NCBI GenBank assembly: GCA_964438205.1
Contig: CAYTJQ010000003.1
Coordinates: 31,683-95,682, forward strand
Direction of reading: 5' to 3'
Length of the DNA stretch: 64,000 nt
Source: Pseudohaliea sp964438205
Lineage (GTDB): Bacteria > Pseudomonadota > Gammaproteobacteria > Pseudomonadales > Halieaceae
This document shows positions 61,295 to 64,000 of the stretch, one piece after another (within the stretch, counting starts at the first letter, position 1; the number at the start of each line of letters is the position of its first letter). The notes beneath the pieces are model-generated. The model worked only from the letters and a program-made list of their open reading frames with translations. It was not told the origin of the DNA and did no database searches. The position numbers and the translations under genes were made by a program.

Positions 61295-61682
61295 CGGTCC
61301 GCTCCGGCGCGATGCCCTCCCAGCCGGCGCGGATCTCGCCGAGGAGGCCGTGCACTTCCGCCAGCCCCTCGGCGTCGCGCTCCTGCCCCGCGGTGAGCAG
61401 CCGCGTCTCCATGTAGTCGTAGAGGTCGCGCAGGCGCAGTGCCAGCTCGCCGCCCTGCTGCGGGTCCAGGCTCGCCCGCAGGTTGTCGATGATGGCGATC
61501 GCCTTGCCCAGGGCCTCGCCCTGCGTCCGCTGGTCGCCCCGCTCCATGGCCCCGCGGGCCGTGGCGACCCGGTCCATGGCACCCTCGAAGAGCATGGTGA
61601 TGAGCCGGTGCGGGGAGGCGTCGGTGACGGCACCGTGGGCGCCGACGCTGCGGTAGGCATTCAGGGCCTGGCTTGCATTCAT
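61287..61682 (-). CDS. fliS: Flagellar export chaperone FliS
   Basis: The 131-residue four-helix chaperone of flagellin has ALNAYRSVGAHGAV, ASPHRLITMLFEGAMDRVA and the following AIAIIDNLRASLDPQQGGEL and LYDYMETRLL segments. It keeps FliC unpolymerised before export. AAGGAG lies 11 bases before the ATG. It follows fliD by 23 bases and overlaps fliT. Confidence 0.94.
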   Translation of the reverse strand: MNASQALNAYRSVGAHGAVTDASPHRLITMLFEGAMDRVATARGAMERGDQRTQGEALGKAIAIIDNLRASLDPQQGGELALRLRDLYDYMETRLLTAGQERDAEGLAEVHGLLGEIRAGWEGIAPERTGG

Positions 61683-61705
61683 GGGGGCTCTACTCCTTGG
61701 GAAAA

Positions 61706-63151
61706 TCAGTTGCCGCGGTCACCGGGCAGCGGAATGTTGGCCAGCTGCTGCGCCACGAAGTCGCCGGTGCTCTGCAATTCGGCCAGCAGGCCGTCGAGGG
61801 CATTGAACTGGGCCCGGTAGCGGGATTCGAGGGCGTCGAGGCGGCGGTTCAGGGCCTCGCGGTCATCGGCGATGCCGTCCACCTGGCCCTGGAGACCTCC
61901 GGTACGCGTATCGAACAGCCCGCCGCTGCGCAGGTAGCCGTCGAGCAGGGCATCGGTACGCGTGGCCACGCCGGTGCCCTCCGTGGCGAACAGCGCGGCG
62001 ACGGACGGCAGATCCGCGTCGAGGGCTTCGGTCAGACGGCCGTCGTCGATGGAAAGGGTCCCGTCGGCGCCGGTGGTAATGCCGAGCTCGGCGAGGGAGC
62101 CGGCGCCGCCGACGCTGTCGGTCACCGAGCGCCGCACCTGGTCGACGATGGCGCGCGCTGAGCTGTCGCCCTGCAGCGGGCCCGCGTTACCGGTCTCGGG
62201 ATCGTAGCGGGTGAGGTCGCCCGCCGTGCGCACGAAGCCGTTGTAGGCCTCGACGAAGCCCTCGATGGCGCTGCGCACGGCGCCGCGGTCCGCTTCCACC
62301 GAGACCGTCGCCGGCTGCCCCTCGGAAACACCCCGAAGGGTCAGCGTCACGCCGTCGACGGCATCGGCCACGGTGTTGCTCGCACTCGTGAGTGCGAGGC
62401 CGTTGATGCTGAAGGCGGCGTCGGCCCCGGCTGCGGTCTGCTCGAGGTTGGCCGCGTCGCCGTTGAAGGCAAGCTGCGACAGGCCGCTCGTATCGAGGTC
62501 GTTGCCGTCGCCGTCGTTCACGCTGATCTCGACGCTGTTCGCCGCGCCGGTGTCGTTGGCGGTCAGCAGCAGCCGCGCACCCGAGCCGTCGGCGACGATG
62601 GAGGCGCTGACGCCGGCGTCGGCCGCGTTGATCGCATCGCGCACGCCGGCAAGCGTGTTGTTGCTCTCGTCAATGGTGATCGTCACCGGGTCGCGGTCCG
62701 CGTCCGGCGCGAAGCCGTCGTAGCTGGCGGGCCCCGGGTCGGCCGGCGTGTAATCGGTGGTGCCGAAACGCAGGGTGAGCGTGCCCTCGCCGACGACCGC
62801 CGCGCTGTCGGCAAAGGCCGTCGAGGCGAGCGACTGGGCGCTGGCCAGCTGGTCCACGCGGACGCTGTAGCTCGCGCTCGCCGCCTCGCCGGTCGCGCTG
62901 GCGGTGACCACGCCCTCATCGCTGCTGCCCGCATTGCGGCCGCTGAAGTCCGCCGCCGAGTCGAGGCGCGCGAGGCGGTCCTGGAAGCTCGCCAGGGCGC
63001 TCTGCAGCCGCCCGAAGGCCGACAGCTCGCTGGTCAGCCGTGTCTCGCGCTGCAGCAGCCGGTTCTCCACCGGCGCCCGCTCCGCGTTGACGAGCTGGGT
63101 CACGAGCCCCTCGATATCGAGGCCGGAACCGATGCCTGTCGCCTGAACCAT
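61706..63151 (-). CDS. fliD: Flagellar cap protein FliD
   Basis: The 481-residue secreted cap protein has a conserved N-terminus (QATGIGSGLDIEGLVTQLVN). A variable exposed middle region (TANDTGAANSVEISVNDGD) and a C-terminal FliD domain follow (VEAYNGFVRTAGDLTRYDPE, GNAGPLQGDSSARAIVDQVR). It is close to the usual length and has an RpoN promoter at 63195-63210 with CAGGAG before the ATG. fliS, fliT and the tPilZ gene follow on the same strand. Confidence 0.94.
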   Translation of the reverse strand: MVQATGIGSGLDIEGLVTQLVNAERAPVENRLLQRETRLTSELSAFGRLQSALASFQDRLARLDSAADFSGRNAGSSDEGVVTASATGEAASASYSVRVDQLASAQSLASTAFADSAAVVGEGTLTLRFGTTDYTPADPGPASYDGFAPDADRDPVTITIDESNNTLAGVRDAINAADAGVSASIVADGSGARLLLTANDTGAANSVEISVNDGDGNDLDTSGLSQLAFNGDAANLEQTAAGADAAFSINGLALTSASNTVADAVDGVTLTLRGVSEGQPATVSVEADRGAVRSAIEGFVEAYNGFVRTAGDLTRYDPETGNAGPLQGDSSARAIVDQVRRSVTDSVGGAGSLAELGITTGADGTLSIDDGRLTEALDADLPSVAALFATEGTGVATRTDALLDGYLRSGGLFDTRTGGLQGQVDGIADDREALNRRLDALESRYRAQFNALDGLLAELQSTGDFVAQQLANIPLPGDRGN

Positions 63152-63194
63152 CTACTACTCCTGCCCCTGGCTGCCGCTTTTCCGCGGCAAGTAC

Positions 63195-63210
63195 AGCAAA
63201 TTCAGTGCCA
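63195..63210 (-). promoter_or_regulatory. RpoN (-24/-12) promoter of fliD
   Basis: On the minus strand TGGCACT-GAAT-TTGCT matches the RpoN consensus except for one base. The predicted start of transcription is about 33 bases before the fliD ATG. Confidence 0.92.
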
Positions 63211-63227
63211 GTAGGTCCTGTCCGCCG

Positions 63228-63653
63228 CTAGCCCTCGCTGTCCATGAGGAGACCGCGCAGCGGCGCCTCGTCTGCGCCCTGTTCTGCCCGCTGCCGGGCG
63301 ATGAAACGCGCGAGTTCGACGATCTCCTCCTGGGGGATCTGGCGGATGACTTCATCGGTCTCGCTGTCCAGTACGGTGATGATAGTCGAACCGAGTTCCT
63401 CGTCGACGGCGATCTCCAGGGAGCGGTTCACGCTCTGGATGTACTGCGACAGGTCGCGGGTCGCGTCGGCGACCTGCTCCGGCGCCACCGGCTCCGGGGT
63501 GGCGCTCGGGGCCGGCGCGTTATTGCCGGGGGCGGCAGTCGCCTGCCGCACGTCCGCCTGCCCCTCGCTGCGCTCCGCCGGCCGGGGCGTGAGCGACGTG
63601 ACCGTCGCGCTCGATGCCGTGGTATTCGTTGTTGTAGTAATAGGACTGGCCAT
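63228..63653 (-). CDS. flaG: FlaG-family flagellar protein
   Basis: The 141-residue protein has a Thr/Ala/Pro-rich N-terminal half and a conserved C-terminal FlaG domain (SVNRSLEIAVDEELGSTI, IITVLDSETDEVIRQIPQEE). FlaG influences filament length in pseudomonads and vibrios. GGGAGG lies 9 bases before the ATG at 63653. It sits between fliC and fliD, as in Pseudomonas. Confidence 0.9.
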   Translation of the reverse strand: MASPITTTTNTTASSATVTSLTPRPAERSEGQADVRQATAAPGNNAPAPSATPEPVAPEQVADATRDLSQYIQSVNRSLEIAVDEELGSTIITVLDSETDEVIRQIPQEEIVELARFIARQRAEQGADEAPLRGLLMDSEG

Positions 63654-63697
63654 GATTATTGCCTCCCGGGACAACCAGCCGCCGTTAGCACGGCGCA

Positions 63698-63729
63698 ACG
63701 GTGGAGCACGCGCCAGCGCGCCCCACCGT
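63698..63729. terminator. Stem-loop between fliC and flaG
   Basis: ACGGTGG (63698-63704) pairs with CCACCGT (63723-63729), and a GCGC/GCGC core lies in the loop. No T-tract follows on the minus strand. It could attenuate read-through from fliC or protect its mRNA 3' end. Confidence 0.4.
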
Positions 63730-63757
63730 CACGACAGGCCCGCTTGCAGCCACTGCC

Positions 63758-64000
63758 TTACTGCAGCAGCGCCAGCACGTTCTGCTGCTGCGCATTGGCC
63801 TGGGCCAGTACCGCGATACCGGCCTGCTGCAGGATCTGCGCGCGGGCCAGGGCCGCGGTTTCCGCCGCGAAGTCCGCATCGCGGATCCGCGAGCGGGACG
63901 CTTCCAGGTTCTCGGTCGTGGTCGCCAGGTTGGCGATCGTCGACTCGAAGCGGTTCTGGATGGCGCCGAAGGTGCTGCGCAGGTCGGAGACCGTGGCCAG
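63758..64000 (-). CDS. fliC: Flagellin, C-terminal part (5' end outside window)
   Basis: The last 80 residues of a flagellin are read to the TAA stop at 63758-63760. The sequence contains FGAIQNRFESTIANLATTTE, ASRSRIRDADFAAETA and ends QAGIAVLAQANAQQQNVLALLQ in pieces typical of the D0/D1 C-terminal helix. The remainder lies beyond the window edge. A flaG gene follows after 104 bases with a stem-loop in between. Confidence 0.96.
   Translation of the reverse strand: MATVSDLRSTFGAIQNRFESTIANLATTTENLEASRSRIRDADFAAETAALARAQILQQAGIAVLAQANAQQQNVLALLQ

Overview
The window is GC-rich bacterial chromosome from a polarly flagellated gammaproteobacterium. The evidence is the flagellar regulators FleQ, FleS/FleR and FleN/FlhF, the -24/-12 (RpoN) promoters in front of flagellar operons, a PomAB-type plus a MotCD-type stator, and the gammaproteobacterial trio RimB-like protease / inactive transglutaminase / ATP-grasp ligase. 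I cannot name the genus. Two runs of exactly 100 N (3607-3706 and 50233-50332) are scaffold gaps inside repeat-rich coding sequence (dmeF and fliK).

Left part (1-34 kb): mixed metabolic and stress genes. The window opens inside a malonyl-CoA reductase gene (C-terminal 404 residues). Next come a class II-like c-type cytochrome, an RlmD-like rRNA methyltransferase, a DmeF-type metal exporter, an OmpA-like protein, a CIA30-like protein and a class I fructose-bisphosphate aldolase. A minus-strand group holds a YkoF-like protein, a PnuC/PnuT transporter and Ogt. An unrecognised secreted 616-residue protein follows. A second minus-strand group encodes an AMP-forming acyl-CoA synthetase, an archaeal-type AMP/thymidine phosphorylase and a PRPP synthetase-like protein. 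Then come an OmpA-like protein, a class V aminotransferase, Dps, an extended SDR, a VTT-membrane/disulfide-reductase fusion, a 2OG-Fe(II) oxygenase, a beta carbonic anhydrase, a beta-propeller diguanylate cyclase, a lipoprotein with an upstream Fur-like box, a di-haem peroxidase with an FNR/ANR-like box, the RimB-like trio and a second diguanylate cyclase.

Right part (33.5-64 kb): one large flagellar region. From left to right it holds FlhX and a second FliK-like protein (minus), pomA-pomB-pilZ (plus), then a long minus-strand block. Read in the direction of transcription (right to left) the block is fliC(partial)-flaG-fliD-fliS-fliT-tPilZ-fleQ-fleS-fleR-fliE-F-G-H-I-J-K-L-M-N-O-P-Q-R-flhB-flhA-flhF-fleN-fliA-motC-motD-small ORF. 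Most genes overlap by 1-14 bases. I see four RpoN promoters (before fliD, fleS, fliK and fliL) and a sigma-70 promoter for fleQ. This gives a hierarchy of sigma-70 > FleQ/RpoN > FleSR/RpoN > FliA. The chemotaxis genes that often sit between fliA and motC are absent here.

Most notable: malonyl-CoA reductase in this type of bacterium; a FleQ without its N-terminal receiver-like domain; an AMP-forming synthetase next to an AMP-phosphorylase/PRPP-synthetase pair; and the orphan secreted protein at 8428-10278.
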